Assembly: GCA_017530365.1 (NCBI GenBank)
Contig: JAFXMK010000017.1
Coordinates: 62,001-126,000 of the forward strand
From: Bacteroidales bacterium
Lineage (GTDB): Bacteria; Bacteroidota; Bacteroidia; Bacteroidales; F082
Direction of reading: 5' to 3'
DNA length: 64,000 nt
Position numbers and translations under genes: made by a program. How positions within the stretch are numbered: the stretch's first letter is position 1; each line of letters starts with the position of its first letter. The notes under the pieces are model-generated. The model did no database searches. It saw nothing but the letters and a program-made list of their open reading frames with translations, and was not told the origin of the DNA. Shown here piece after piece: positions 43,964 to 51,874 of the stretch.

Positions 43964-45031
43964 TTACTTGAATAAGAGGTTAAACAACAGGTTCAAAGCG
44001 CCGCCGATGAGGAGCGGGATGGGGATGGTGAGGATCCACGAGAGGACGATGCGTTTCGCCGTGACCCATTTCACGGACTTCATGCCATCGGTGAGACCGA
44101 CGCCGATGACGCCGCCGGTGATAGTGTGGGTAGTGCTGACAGGAATGCCTAAGAACGAGGTGGCGATCAGGGTGGTGGCACCGGCGAACTCGGCGGAGAA
44201 GCCGCGTACCGGCGTGATTTTGGCCAAGCCGCCGCCCATGGTCTTGATGACGTTCTTGCCGCCGATCAAGATGCCTAACGACATGATGATGTAACAAACG
44301 ACAGCCAGGATGTCGGGGATGTGGAACCCTTGACTGCTGTCGTAGAAGTTGCCGATGAATTCTTTCATCGAGTCGCTGACGCCGTTGGTGGTGAACACGC
44401 TGGCCATCAGCACGGCGATGATACCCATGGTCTTGGGCGCGTCGTTGGAGCCGTGGCCGATGCAAAAGGCCGCCGTGGAGAAGTGCTGCAGCACCTTGAA
44501 GAGTTTGTCAACCTTTTTACGCGATTTGTTCTTAAAGATCTTCAGGAATATACACTCGAGGAAGAATCCCAAGAACAAGCCGATAAGCGGTGATAGGACG
44601 ATGAAGGCGAGGGTAATGATGATGGGCTTCATGTGGAGCACCGCGCTGCCGTTGACGAACCAAGCCGCTCCGATAATGCCGCCAATGAGGGCGTGTGAGG
44701 TGGAGATGGGCATGCCACTCTTGGTGCAGATGGCGACCCAGATGGCCGCACCCACCAAAGCCGACAGGATGAGATAGGGATCGATGATGTTCTGGTCAGC
44801 GAAGTTGGCCATGGTGTTACCCACAGCGAACTGTTGATTGAAAACCAGACGGATGATGATGAAAGCGGTGAACTCCCAGAACGAAGCCCACAGGATGGCC
44901 TGCATCGGGGTCATCACCTTGGTGGCGATGATGGTCGAGATGGAGTTGGCCGCGTCGTTCATGCCGTTGAGAAAGGTGAACACAAAGGCAAGGACGATGG
45001 AGAGGATGATGGCAATGGTCAGGACGTTCAT
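43964..45031 (-). CDS. PiT-family inorganic phosphate transporter
   Basis: A 355-residue inner-membrane carrier for phosphate (with H+ or Na+), with about ten hydrophobic segments. The family signatures GMNDAANS (about 25-32, the first GANDVANA-type motif) and GHGSNDAPKTMG (about 195-206, the second) are both present. The start at 45031 overlaps the stop of the upstream DUF47 gene by TGATG, which fits translational coupling; a GTG one codon earlier is possible. It sits between two DUF47 genes in one operon. Confidence 0.92.
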   Translation of the reverse strand: MNVLTIAIILSIVLAFVFTFLNGMNDAANSISTIIATKVMTPMQAILWASFWEFTAFIIIRLVFNQQFAVGNTMANFADQNIIDPYLILSALVGAAIWVAICTKSGMPISTSHALIGGIIGAAWFVNGSAVLHMKPIIITLAFIVLSPLIGLFLGFFLECIFLKIFKNKSRKKVDKLFKVLQHFSTAAFCIGHGSNDAPKTMGIIAVLMASVFTTNGVSDSMKEFIGNFYDSSQGFHIPDILAVVCYIIMSLGILIGGKNVIKTMGGGLAKITPVRGFSAEFAGATTLIATSFLGIPVSTTHTITGGVIGVGLTDGMKSVKWVTAKRIVLSWILTIPIPLLIGGALNLLFNLLFK

Positions 45032-45681
45032 CACGATTCTTTTATGATAAGACTTTTTACGGTGCTGGTCACCTCTTTGGCGCGGTCGGTGGTGTCTTCG
45101 ACCACCTGGGCGACCTCCTTGTTCTTCAACAGCTCGATCTCGTCCTTCTCGTTGGCGAAAAGATAAGAGATGTAGTCACCGTAGATGTCATCGACGGCAT
45201 GTTCGATGAGGGTGACCTTCTGGCACAGCTCGCTGATCTGCTGGTGGTTCTTCCCGAGGTCGTCGAGCAGGCTGAAGATCTCGATCATGATGGTGGCATC
45301 CTCGTGGATGTTATCGATGATCTCCTTGATCTGCTTGTCGATCTTCTTGGGGTTGTACATCAGGATGGTCTTGGCAGAGTGGTTGATGAAGTCGAGGAAC
45401 TTGTCCAAATCCATGGCCAAGGCGTTCATGTCCTCGCGGTCGAAGGGGGTGACGAAGGCGCCGTTCAGCTCGATATAGAACTCGCGCAGCAGCTCGTCGC
45501 CAGTGGTCTCCTGTTTCTTGATCATACGGGTAAGCAGCTTGCGTTCCTCGGGGTCGTCGCTCTTGACGAGCTCCTTGAGGTATTTGGCGGCAACCTGTGC
45601 GGTCTGCGCCTGCTGCAGGTAGGTGGGGAAGAAGTGCTTCTCGCGGCTGCTTCCTCTGGTGAAAAGGTTGTTCAGTGCCAT
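45031..45681 (-). CDS. DUF47 (PhoU-like) protein, first copy
   Basis: A 216-residue helical protein, paralogue of the one at 43309-43959. MALNNLFTRGSSREKHFFPT is the family-like start, and FDREDMNALAMDLDKFLDFINH is the conserved metal-binding helix. I took the start at 45681 because a -7 box lies at 45708 and a longer frame would begin upstream of the promoter. It leads the DUF47-PiT-DUF47 operon. The two copies may form a heteromer or respond to different phosphate states (inference). Confidence 0.88.
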   Translation of the reverse strand: MALNNLFTRGSSREKHFFPTYLQQAQTAQVAAKYLKELVKSDDPEERKLLTRMIKKQETTGDELLREFYIELNGAFVTPFDREDMNALAMDLDKFLDFINHSAKTILMYNPKKIDKQIKEIIDNIHEDATIMIEIFSLLDDLGKNHQQISELCQKVTLIEHAVDDIYGDYISYLFANEKDEIELLKNKEVAQVVEDTTDRAKEVTSTVKSLIIKES

Positions 45682-45707
45682 TGTTTCAAATGGTTTGAAA
45701 GATGGCA

Positions 45708-45715
45708 CAAAGGTA
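45708..45715 (-). promoter_or_regulatory. -7 box for the DUF47-PiT-DUF47 operon
   Basis: TACCTTTG on the minus strand, about 27 bases before the ATG at 45681. Confidence 0.55.
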
Positions 45716-45761
45716 AGAAAAGTTTTTATGGAAAAAAAAGCCATTGATAATACTTTTTTTA

Positions 45762-45769
45762 TATCTTTG
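45762..45769 (+). promoter_or_regulatory. -7 box for candidate small RNA
   Basis: TATCTTTG on the plus strand, within TATATCTTTG. A TTG at 45744 is closer than the usual -33 spacing, so the -33 element is weak. Confidence 0.45.
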
Positions 45770-45775
45770 CAGTGT

Positions 45776-45890
45776 CAAGTAGAAGCCTTGCTTAGGTTGG
45801 GCTTTGAGAGAAAAAGCTGCTCCAGGGCAGTTCAATTACCTGGGATTTGTTTCTGTGGAGACGGCCAATGTGCCGTCTCCACTTGTTTTG
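45776..45890 (+). ncRNA. Candidate small RNA with promoter and terminator
   Basis: A roughly 110-base plus-strand segment between the DUF47 and agmatinase-like genes, both of which read the other way. A -7 box precedes it and an 11-base-pair terminator ends it. It can fold as AAGCC/GGCTT (45783-45805), CTGC/GCAG, and CCAGG/CCTGG before the terminator. No ORF of note lies on this strand. I do not recognise a known family; 6S RNA is longer, and the conserved SRP and tmRNA sequences are absent. It could be a stand-alone regulator or a decoy for the minus-strand genes. Confidence 0.4.
45855..45890 (+). terminator. Strong intrinsic terminator
   Basis: GTGGAGACGGC paired with GCCGTCTCCAC (11 bp) around a 6-base loop, then TTGTTTTG. 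It acts on plus-strand transcripts; the minus side is not U-rich. It abuts the stop of the agmatinase-like gene. Confidence 0.85.
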
Positions 45891-46922
45891 TCACGCAGAG
45901 GCTATCCCGCAGAGGTGGAACAGCACCCTGGCGCCGACGTTGCCATCCCAATCGTTGTCGCCGGGCGAGACCTCGCATAGGTCGAAGCCGATGATTTCTC
46001 TTCCCGATTCGCGGATCTTATTGAGCAGGTACATCAGCTCTTCATATTCCATGCCACCTGGGACGGGCGTGCCGGTGTTGGGACAGAGTTTCGGGTCGAG
46101 GGCGTCGATGTCGATGGAAATATAGGTCTTCTCGGGGAGTTCCTCGATCATCTCCTCAACGAGATCCTTCCATCGGGTGCCTTCATACATCCGGCGGCGG
46201 TTGTCGCGGTCGTAGAACACCTTGATGCGGTCGAAATGCTGTAGGGTCAGCTCTTTCTCCTGATGGCAGTAGTCGCGGATGCCCACCTGGACAAGCTTCT
46301 TCACGTTGTCGAATTTCAACGTGTTGAAGAAGATGGAGGCGTGGGAATACTTGAATCCCTCAAAGGCGTCGCGCAGGTCGCAATGGGCATCGGCGTGCAA
46401 AATGCCATATTCCACACCTTGCTCATGGAGATACTGGTGGTAGGCGAGGGGACAGCTGTGGTCGCCTCCCAGCAGACCCACGATCTTGCCCTGTCGCTTC
46501 CAGTAGGCGATTCTCTCGCGGAGCCATGCGTTTTTCTTCTCAGTAGCCAGCTCGATGTCGGCATACATCTTATTATATCTCTCAGGATCCTCGTCGATGG
46601 TGCCTTCGTATAAGGCCTCGATGATTTCCTCGCTGATGGGCGCCAGCGTGTCGTGCAAATCGCGCAGCTCTTTGGGGAACTCGTCCATCCAAATGCCTTT
46701 TTTCCACAGGTCGGGATAATCGTGATGACAGAGATCGACTTGAAGCGAGGCTTCCATGATGGCAGCCGGACCGTCAACCGTGCCGCGGTTGTAGCTTGTG
46801 GTCAGTTCCCATTCCACAGGGATGATGATGATTTGCGCCTCCTCAGCGGTGCATGGCAGGCCGTAAATGCCGGAATCGGCTACAGCGGCCGCATTGGGAT
46901 CAAAGGTGTTTTCCATGTTCAT
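45891..46922 (-). CDS. Agmatinase/arginase-family ureohydrolase
   Basis: A 343-residue Mn-dependent ureohydrolase. Metal ligands are visible: GGDHS, DAHCDLRD (DxHxDxxD) and SIDIDALDP. The N-terminus lacks obvious arginase-only motifs and the C-terminal FDLCEVSPGD is typical of the agmatinase and formiminoglutamase branch; which guanidino compound it hydrolyses cannot be told. I chose the start at 46922 (MNMENTF) because the -7 box at 46937 is downstream of a longer frame that would begin at 47018; 46916 is also possible. A divergent sigma-54-type promoter lies beyond its upstream region. Confidence 0.85.
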   Translation of the reverse strand: MNMENTFDPNAAAVADSGIYGLPCTAEEAQIIIIPVEWELTTSYNRGTVDGPAAIMEASLQVDLCHHDYPDLWKKGIWMDEFPKELRDLHDTLAPISEEIIEALYEGTIDEDPERYNKMYADIELATEKKNAWLRERIAYWKRQGKIVGLLGGDHSCPLAYHQYLHEQGVEYGILHADAHCDLRDAFEGFKYSHASIFFNTLKFDNVKKLVQVGIRDYCHQEKELTLQHFDRIKVFYDRDNRRRMYEGTRWKDLVEEMIEELPEKTYISIDIDALDPKLCPNTGTPVPGGMEYEELMYLLNKIRESGREIIGFDLCEVSPGDNDWDGNVGARVLFHLCGIASA

Positions 46923-46936
46923 GTCGTTATGTAGTG

Positions 46937-46944
46937 CAAAGATA
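46937..46944 (-). promoter_or_regulatory. -7 box for the agmatinase-like gene
   Basis: TATCTTTG on the minus strand, about 15 bases before the ATG at 46922. Confidence 0.55.
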
Positions 46945-46978
46945 GGAATTAACTCCTTGCCTTCAACATTTTCCTCAA

Positions 46979-47028
46979 ATTTCCACAATCGATACTTTTT
47001 GTGGAATCGGTTCCACAAATTTCCACAG
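46979..47028. promoter_or_regulatory. Phased TTCCACA array (putative activator site)
   Basis: Four TTCCACA boxes at 46981, 47001 (reversed, TGTGGAA), 47011 and 47021, at 10-base steps with one step skipped. The central pair forms a perfect 9-bp inverted repeat, TTTGTGGAA and TTCCACAAA, at 46998-47019. It lies about 90-140 bases upstream of the inferred start of the sigma-54 promoter at 47094, where enhancer sites for NtrC-type activators usually sit. Confidence 0.5.
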
Positions 47029-47093
47029 TTTGATTTTGTTTTGATAAAAATTTAAATACTTAATTATCAATTTGTTAAAGTGATATTTGTGTT

Positions 47094-47110
47094 TTGGCAT
47101 AGATTTAGCC
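47094..47110 (+). promoter_or_regulatory. Putative sigma-54 (-24/-12) promoter
   Basis: TTGGCATAGATTTAGCC. The GG at 47096-47097 and GC at 47108-47109 have the exact 10-base gap of the -24/-12 consensus. The inferred start is near 47120, 16 bases before the ATG at 47136. No convincing TAnnTTTG box is at hand. Confidence 0.5.
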
Positions 47111-47135
47111 TAACGAAAAAGCGATTCAAACGGAT

Positions 47136-48017
47136 ATGAAAAAGATTGTCTCCATATTAAGTATTTGTTCGCTTGCCATGGCGCTCCACAGTTGTTTTGT
47201 GAGCACCAGCAAGTATGACGCCGTGGTGCAGGAACGCGATTCCCTCCGTGTTGTCGCCAGCAATGTCACCACTGACTTCGAAGCGTCGTTGCGGACCATC
47301 AACGAAATTGAGACTGCCTTGCAGACAGTGCGCGAAGCCGAAAACATCATCATGATTGAAAGCCAAGAGGGCAATACCAACTATGCCGTCTCTCAAATCG
47401 AGGCCATCGACCGCACCATCAAGCAGAACAAAGAAAAAATCGCTGATCTGGAGAAACAACTTGCTCAATCAGGTTCCACCTCGAAACAACTTTCTGCTAC
47501 GGTCAACCGCCTGAAGAAAGAATTGGACGAGAAAGACACCTATATCAATAACCTGCGCGACGAACTGAACGTGAGCAAAGCCCAAGTGGCTGATCTCTCC
47601 GTGCAAGTGGCCGACTTGAACCAGAATGTTCAGACTCTGAATGACAATATCGATAGTCTCAATATTCAGAATGCCGAACAGAAGGCGAAGATCCTTAGCC
47701 AGGATGCCGAATTGAACATGGTATATTACTTCGTGGCCCCCATGGAGACCTTGGTGGAACGCGGCCTTGCCAACAAAGGTGGCCTCTTCTCCAAGAGCAC
47801 CGCTTCCAACGAAATCGACAAGACCATGATGATCGCTGCCGACAAGCGCGAACTGAAAAGCATTACACTGAATACTACCAAAGCAACAATATTGACAAAT
47901 CATCCAGAAAGCAGTTACCAGTTAACAAAGAGCGATGATGGAATGCTCTCTCTCGTAATCCTCAACGCCGACGCTTTTTGGAATACATCTAATTATTTGA
48001 TTATCTCCATCAAATAA
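47136..48017 (+). CDS. Coiled-coil lipoprotein of unknown function
   Basis: A 293-residue lipoprotein (lipobox LHSC, Cys20). Residues about 30-215 form a long coiled coil with heptad Leu/Ile/Val (for example INEIETALQTV and VADLSVQVADLNQNV), followed by a compact C-terminal domain of about 75 residues (from YYFVAPMETLVERG). It is most likely anchored in the outer or inner membrane facing the periplasm. No enzyme signature is seen. It is preceded by a putative sigma-54 promoter and followed by a terminator and the gene of a sigma-54 activator; that it is the activator's target is inference. Confidence 0.7.
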   Translation: MKKIVSILSICSLAMALHSCFVSTSKYDAVVQERDSLRVVASNVTTDFEASLRTINEIETALQTVREAENIIMIESQEGNTNYAVSQIEAIDRTIKQNKEKIADLEKQLAQSGSTSKQLSATVNRLKKELDEKDTYINNLRDELNVSKAQVADLSVQVADLNQNVQTLNDNIDSLNIQNAEQKAKILSQDAELNMVYYFVAPMETLVERGLANKGGLFSKSTASNEIDKTMMIAADKRELKSITLNTTKATILTNHPESSYQLTKSDDGMLSLVILNADAFWNTSNYLIISIK

Positions 48018-48041
48018 AATTCTGCTCGTTTTCAATTTTAC

Positions 48042-48081
48042 GAATGCCTTGCTTCTCCCCGTTGCAAGGCTTCTTTTTTTT
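48042..48081 (+). terminator. Intrinsic terminator after the lipoprotein gene
   Basis: GCCTTGC paired with GCAAGGC (48046-48052 with 48064-48070), extended by GAA and TTC, followed by TTTTTTTT. Confidence 0.85.
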
Positions 48082-48100
48082 GTGCGTGAAGCATTTTTTG

Positions 48101-48108
48101 TATATTTG
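48101..48108 (+). promoter_or_regulatory. -7 box for the NtrC-type regulator
   Basis: TATATTTG. The inferred start near 48114 favours the ATG at 48125 over the one at 48110, and shows a housekeeping promoter for the regulator. Confidence 0.55.
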
Positions 48109-48124
48109 CATGATAATTCCTGTC

Positions 48125-49453
48125 ATGAAACATACTATTTTGATCGTCGAAGATGACGCCTCCTTCGGAGTGATGCTTCAAACCTGGCTGAAAAAGAACG
48201 ACTACGACGTCGTGCTGGCCACCCAGTATGTCCAAGCCAAAAAGGAGATCTCCTCGAAGAAAATCGACCTGATCCTGACCGACCTCCGCCTTCCCGATGG
48301 GGACGGCATCATGCTGATGGGTTGGGTCAGAGAACAGCTCAAAAGCCGTGTGCCCTTTATCGTGATGACGGGCTATGCCGAAGTCCAGACTGCGGTATCC
48401 GCCATGAAACTGGGCGCTTTCGACTATCTGAAGAAGCCCATCAACCCCAGCCTGCTGGAAGAAAAGATCGTTGCCGCCTTGGAATCCGAACCGGAAGTGG
48501 AAGAACTGTTCCTGCCCAAAAAGGTGATGGTCAAGGGCTCAAGTGAAGCCATCCAACGTCTCTATAAACATGTGGAACTGGTAGCGCCTACCAAGTTCTC
48601 TGTGCTGATCCTCGGCGAAAGCGGCACGGGCAAGGAATACATCGCCGAGATGATCCACGACTGCAGCCCCCGCCGCGACAAGCCTTTCATCGCCGTGGAC
48701 TGTGGAAGCCTCTCCAAGGAACTAGCCCCCAGCGAGCTGTTCGGCCATCTGAAAGGCTCGTTCACCTCCGCTATCGCGGATAAAAAAGGTGTCTTCGAAC
48801 AAGCCAAAGGCGGAACGGTGTTCCTCGATGAGGTGGGCAACCTGCCTTATGAAGTGCAGATGCAGCTGCTGCGCTCCCTACAGGAACAGAAAGTGCGCCC
48901 TGTTGGCTCCGCAGTCGATATCAACGTGGATGTGAGAATCGTGGCAGCCACCAACGACAACCTCGAACGTGCCATCGAGCAGGGTAGGTTCCGCCAAGAC
49001 CTTTACCATCGCATCAACGAATTTACACTGCAAGTACCTCCGTTGCGCGACCGTATTGAGGACTTGGAGAAGTTTGTGACCTTCTTTGTCTCCCAGGCCA
49101 ACGAGGAACTGGGCAAGGAAATCAAGGGTGTCTCTCCCAAAGCGATTAGCGTGATGAAGAAGATGCCTTGGACGGGTAACCTTAGGGAGCTTCGTAATGT
49201 CATCCGTCGTTGCGTGCTTTTTGCCGAAGGCGATTATATCGAAGCCGAGGATCTGCCGCTTTATATCGAGCATGAGAAAAAGGTATCAGTGCAGTCCAAC
49301 GAGGATTTTGCCTTACGCCCTGGCAACGAAAGGGAGCAGATCGAAGCAGCGTTGATGAAGGCTCGCGGCAACAAGACCGTTGCGGCCAAACTATTGCAAG
49401 TCGATAGGAAGACCCTGTACAACAAGATGCATCAATTCGGGATGGATCTTTAA
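48125..49453 (+). CDS. NtrC-type sigma-54-dependent response regulator
   Basis: A 442-residue transcription activator. Receiver domain (1-125) with Asp53 in LILTDLRLP as the phosphorylation site, AAA+ domain (about 140-375) with Walker A GESGTGK (164-170) and Walker B TVFLDE (231-236), and a C-terminal Fis-type helix-turn-helix (KTVAAKLLQVDRKTLYNKM). The loop that contacts sigma-54, normally GAFTGA, reads GSFTSA (211-216). It is preceded by a housekeeping promoter and a sigma-54-driven lipoprotein gene. The adjacent convergent hybrid kinase gene is its likely cognate sensor. Confidence 0.92.
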   Translation: MKHTILIVEDDASFGVMLQTWLKKNDYDVVLATQYVQAKKEISSKKIDLILTDLRLPDGDGIMLMGWVREQLKSRVPFIVMTGYAEVQTAVSAMKLGAFDYLKKPINPSLLEEKIVAALESEPEVEELFLPKKVMVKGSSEAIQRLYKHVELVAPTKFSVLILGESGTGKEYIAEMIHDCSPRRDKPFIAVDCGSLSKELAPSELFGHLKGSFTSAIADKKGVFEQAKGGTVFLDEVGNLPYEVQMQLLRSLQEQKVRPVGSAVDINVDVRIVAATNDNLERAIEQGRFRQDLYHRINEFTLQVPPLRDRIEDLEKFVTFFVSQANEELGKEIKGVSPKAISVMKKMPWTGNLRELRNVIRRCVLFAEGDYIEAEDLPLYIEHEKKVSVQSNEDFALRPGNEREQIEAALMKARGNKTVAAKLLQVDRKTLYNKMHQFGMDL

Positions 49454-51813
49454 ACTATTTCATATTTTTCTGAAAGCATCTCCAGCAGCTTGTCTGCCAT
49501 ATCCATGAACTTTATGGCATCGTCTTTCCATTTAGGATAGGCATCGTCTTTGGATCCTCTTGATTCGTTCATCCTGGAGAGGAAGGGAATGGTTTCGTCT
49601 TGCTGCAGCTGGACGAACATCGGGAGCATCTTGTGGCACAATGCCTGCGCTGAGCCGAAATCGTTGTTTTCAATGTGCTGGTTCATAGCCACAAGGTTGT
49701 CGGCGGTGGAGTGGGCGAAGACGGTTAGGATGCCACGTATGGCCTCTGCGTCGTCGTCCATCATTTCACAAAGTTCTGGGAAGTCGGTGAATTCACAAGC
49801 CCGTGCCTTGGTTTCCTCTGGGATATGACGCCCAAACAGTCCCTCAAGGGTCTTGAGATTGAAAGGCTTCTGCAGGAATCCGTCAAAGCCTTCATCCTTG
49901 GCCTTTTCAGTGTCGTAATCCATGCGTGCGGTCATCAGATACACAGGTTTGTCGGGGTTGGCGTTTTTGAATAGCTTCAGGATGTCGTTGCCGCTCAACG
50001 CGCCCATCTCACGGTCGGTGAGGACACAGTCGAAGGTCTCGGTTTGCTGCAAGGCTTCGTCCAAGTCGATCTTTGACCGGCATTTCCTTACCTGATGTCC
50101 CAGTTTCCCGATCATGTTGCTGACCACGGTGAGCAGCGACTCGTCGTCGTCGATGATCAGGATGTGACGCTCATTAATGACTGGAACGGCTTCTTTGTCG
50201 GAATTGGATGCTGTCTCCGTGGCATGTTGGCCTTCCTCGAATTCAATTTCCGATGGTATCTTGACGGTGAACAGACTGCCTTTGCCCACTTCCGACTGGA
50301 CGTCGATGCTGCCGTTCATCAAGTCGGTGAGACCTTTGACCACCGAGAGGCCGTAGCCGCTGCCTTCCGAAAGCTTGCTGCCGCTGTCGGTACGGACAAA
50401 GGGCTTGAAGATCTCCTCGATCTTGTCGCTCGGGATGCCGATGCCAGTGTCACTCACACGGAACACCATCTCACCGTTTTCATAGCTGGCCCTGAAGCCG
50501 ATGCTTCCCTCGATGGTGTATTTGATGGCGTTGGAGATCAGGTTACTGATGATTTGCTTGATCTTCAGCCGGTCGGAGTTGGTGAAAAGGGTCTCCTTAA
50601 TGTCATTTTTGTAATCGAATACCAGATTTTTCTTTTGTGCGATGGGCTCGAACATAGAAGCTGTCTCGTCGCACAGCTGGCTGACGTTGAACGAAGTCTT
50701 CTCCAATTGGAGTCTGCCTTGCTCAAGGCTGGAGAACTCGAGGAGGTTGCTCAGAAGGTTGAGGATGTGGCCGGCGTTCTGTTGGATGGAGTGGGCTTCT
50801 TTTTCGTTGCCGGTATTGTCCATCAGCTCTAGGTTGCCCAAGATCGATGCCAATGGCGTCTTGATGTCGTGTGAGACGGTGAGGAGCATCTTGTGGCGGT
50901 TTTCCATGATCTCCTCAGTCTTTTTCCTGGCTTCTTCAGCCTCGTTTCTGGCCTGTTCTGCCGCTTTTCTGGCCCTGAAACCTTTGTTCACGTCGCTGAG
51001 GATCAATATGACGAAAATGATAATTAGGACGAGGACGATGCCACCGATATAGGTCGAAGCGGTCATGTTCTCGTCGATGATGTTTTCGCTGATCTCCATC
51101 TCCAACAGGGCGGATTCAAGGATTTCCTTGTTTAGCGCCAACAGCAGTTCGGAGATCTCTTCCGAGAGGTGGTTGTCGTCGGTGATCAGCTCCGCCGTCT
51201 TTCGCTCATATTCCTTGATGCGTTTCTTGTATTCGGTTTTGGCCTTGTCGGAGAGGATCTTCAGGTCGCTCAAGATGTCGATGGTCGATTCGTTGACCAT
51301 GGTAATGCTGCTGGTCTGGGCGATGCTGTCTTTCTCGTTGGGGTCGAGCACCGGTGGGGAAGGAGGCGTGAATGCCTTGAGTCGGGCGTCGATTTCCGCA
51401 AGGGGATCGTAATAATAGAACTGCCGCGAAAGCACATAGCTGATCTGTCCTTTCCGCATGATGAGCCGCTCGACTTCGCGGATTCGATCCTCATTCTCCT
51501 TGCTAGGCAACAGCATCAAGATGGAATCAGCGTATAGGTTGATCTCGTTGTTCAAGACACCGAATTGTTTCAAGTGCTTCGGGTTGTCGGTGAAGGCGAA
51601 CAGGTTGGCTTCCGACTGTGCCTGGTGGACCACTTGGGTAAACCTGTTGGTAAGATTGAGTGCGTTGTTTTGAACGTCAAGGTTGACCCTTTGGTTTTGG
51701 ACAGAACCCTGCAATTTATAGATGTAGTAGAACATGGCACCGCACAAGGCGATGACCAGCAGGTTGGTGAAAACCACCCTCCAACTCGTTCTTCTTTCGA
51801 TATGTCTTACCAT
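49450..51813 (-). CDS. Hybrid sensor histidine kinase with receiver and HPt domain
   Basis: A 787-residue membrane sensor. Two membrane segments (about 15-33 and 254-273) enclose a helical periplasmic region. A coiled linker leads to the HisKA domain with His315 in SHDIKTP, the HATPase domain (NLISNAIKYT; SDTGIGIP; SGYGLSVVKG), a receiver with Asp600 in VLTDREM and a C-terminal HPt domain with His727 in CHKMLPMF. So phosphate can pass His to Asp to His and then to a separate regulator, most likely the NtrC-type gene whose stop it overlaps by 4 bases. The -7 box at 51821 would leave almost no leader. Confidence 0.9.
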   Translation of the reverse strand: MVRHIERRTSWRVVFTNLLVIALCGAMFYYIYKLQGSVQNQRVNLDVQNNALNLTNRFTQVVHQAQSEANLFAFTDNPKHLKQFGVLNNEINLYADSILMLLPSKENEDRIREVERLIMRKGQISYVLSRQFYYYDPLAEIDARLKAFTPPSPPVLDPNEKDSIAQTSSITMVNESTIDILSDLKILSDKAKTEYKKRIKEYERKTAELITDDNHLSEEISELLLALNKEILESALLEMEISENIIDENMTASTYIGGIVLVLIIIFVILILSDVNKGFRARKAAEQARNEAEEARKKTEEIMENRHKMLLTVSHDIKTPLASILGNLELMDNTGNEKEAHSIQQNAGHILNLLSNLLEFSSLEQGRLQLEKTSFNVSQLCDETASMFEPIAQKKNLVFDYKNDIKETLFTNSDRLKIKQIISNLISNAIKYTIEGSIGFRASYENGEMVFRVSDTGIGIPSDKIEEIFKPFVRTDSGSKLSEGSGYGLSVVKGLTDLMNGSIDVQSEVGKGSLFTVKIPSEIEFEEGQHATETASNSDKEAVPVINERHILIIDDDESLLTVVSNMIGKLGHQVRKCRSKIDLDEALQQTETFDCVLTDREMGALSGNDILKLFKNANPDKPVYLMTARMDYDTEKAKDEGFDGFLQKPFNLKTLEGLFGRHIPEETKARACEFTDFPELCEMMDDDAEAIRGILTVFAHSTADNLVAMNQHIENNDFGSAQALCHKMLPMFVQLQQDETIPFLSRMNESRGSKDDAYPKWKDDAIKFMDMADKLLEMLSEKYEIV

Positions 51814-51820
51814 TCTTCCG

Positions 51821-51828
51821 CAAAAATA
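51821..51828 (-). promoter_or_regulatory. -7 box for the hybrid kinase
   Basis: TATTTTTG on the minus strand, 8 bases before the start codon. The mRNA would begin at or next to the ATG. Confidence 0.5.
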
Positions 51829-51849
51829 ATACTAATTCCGAAAAAAATG

Positions 51850-51857
51850 TATTTTTG
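51850..51857 (+). promoter_or_regulatory. -7 box for the 5'-nucleotidase gene
   Basis: TATTTTTG, 17 bases before the ATG at 51875. Confidence 0.55.
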
Positions 51858-51874
51858 CAATAAAATTCCACAAT

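Noticed and set aside
45776..45890. 6S RNA, SRP RNA or tmRNA
   Set aside because: Length and conserved sequences of these RNAs do not match; left as an unnamed candidate.
46979..47028. DnaA boxes or a replication origin
   Set aside because: The boxes are TTCCACA, not TTATCCACA, and there is no A+T-rich unwinding region or dnaA/gidA-type neighbour; an activator site fits better.
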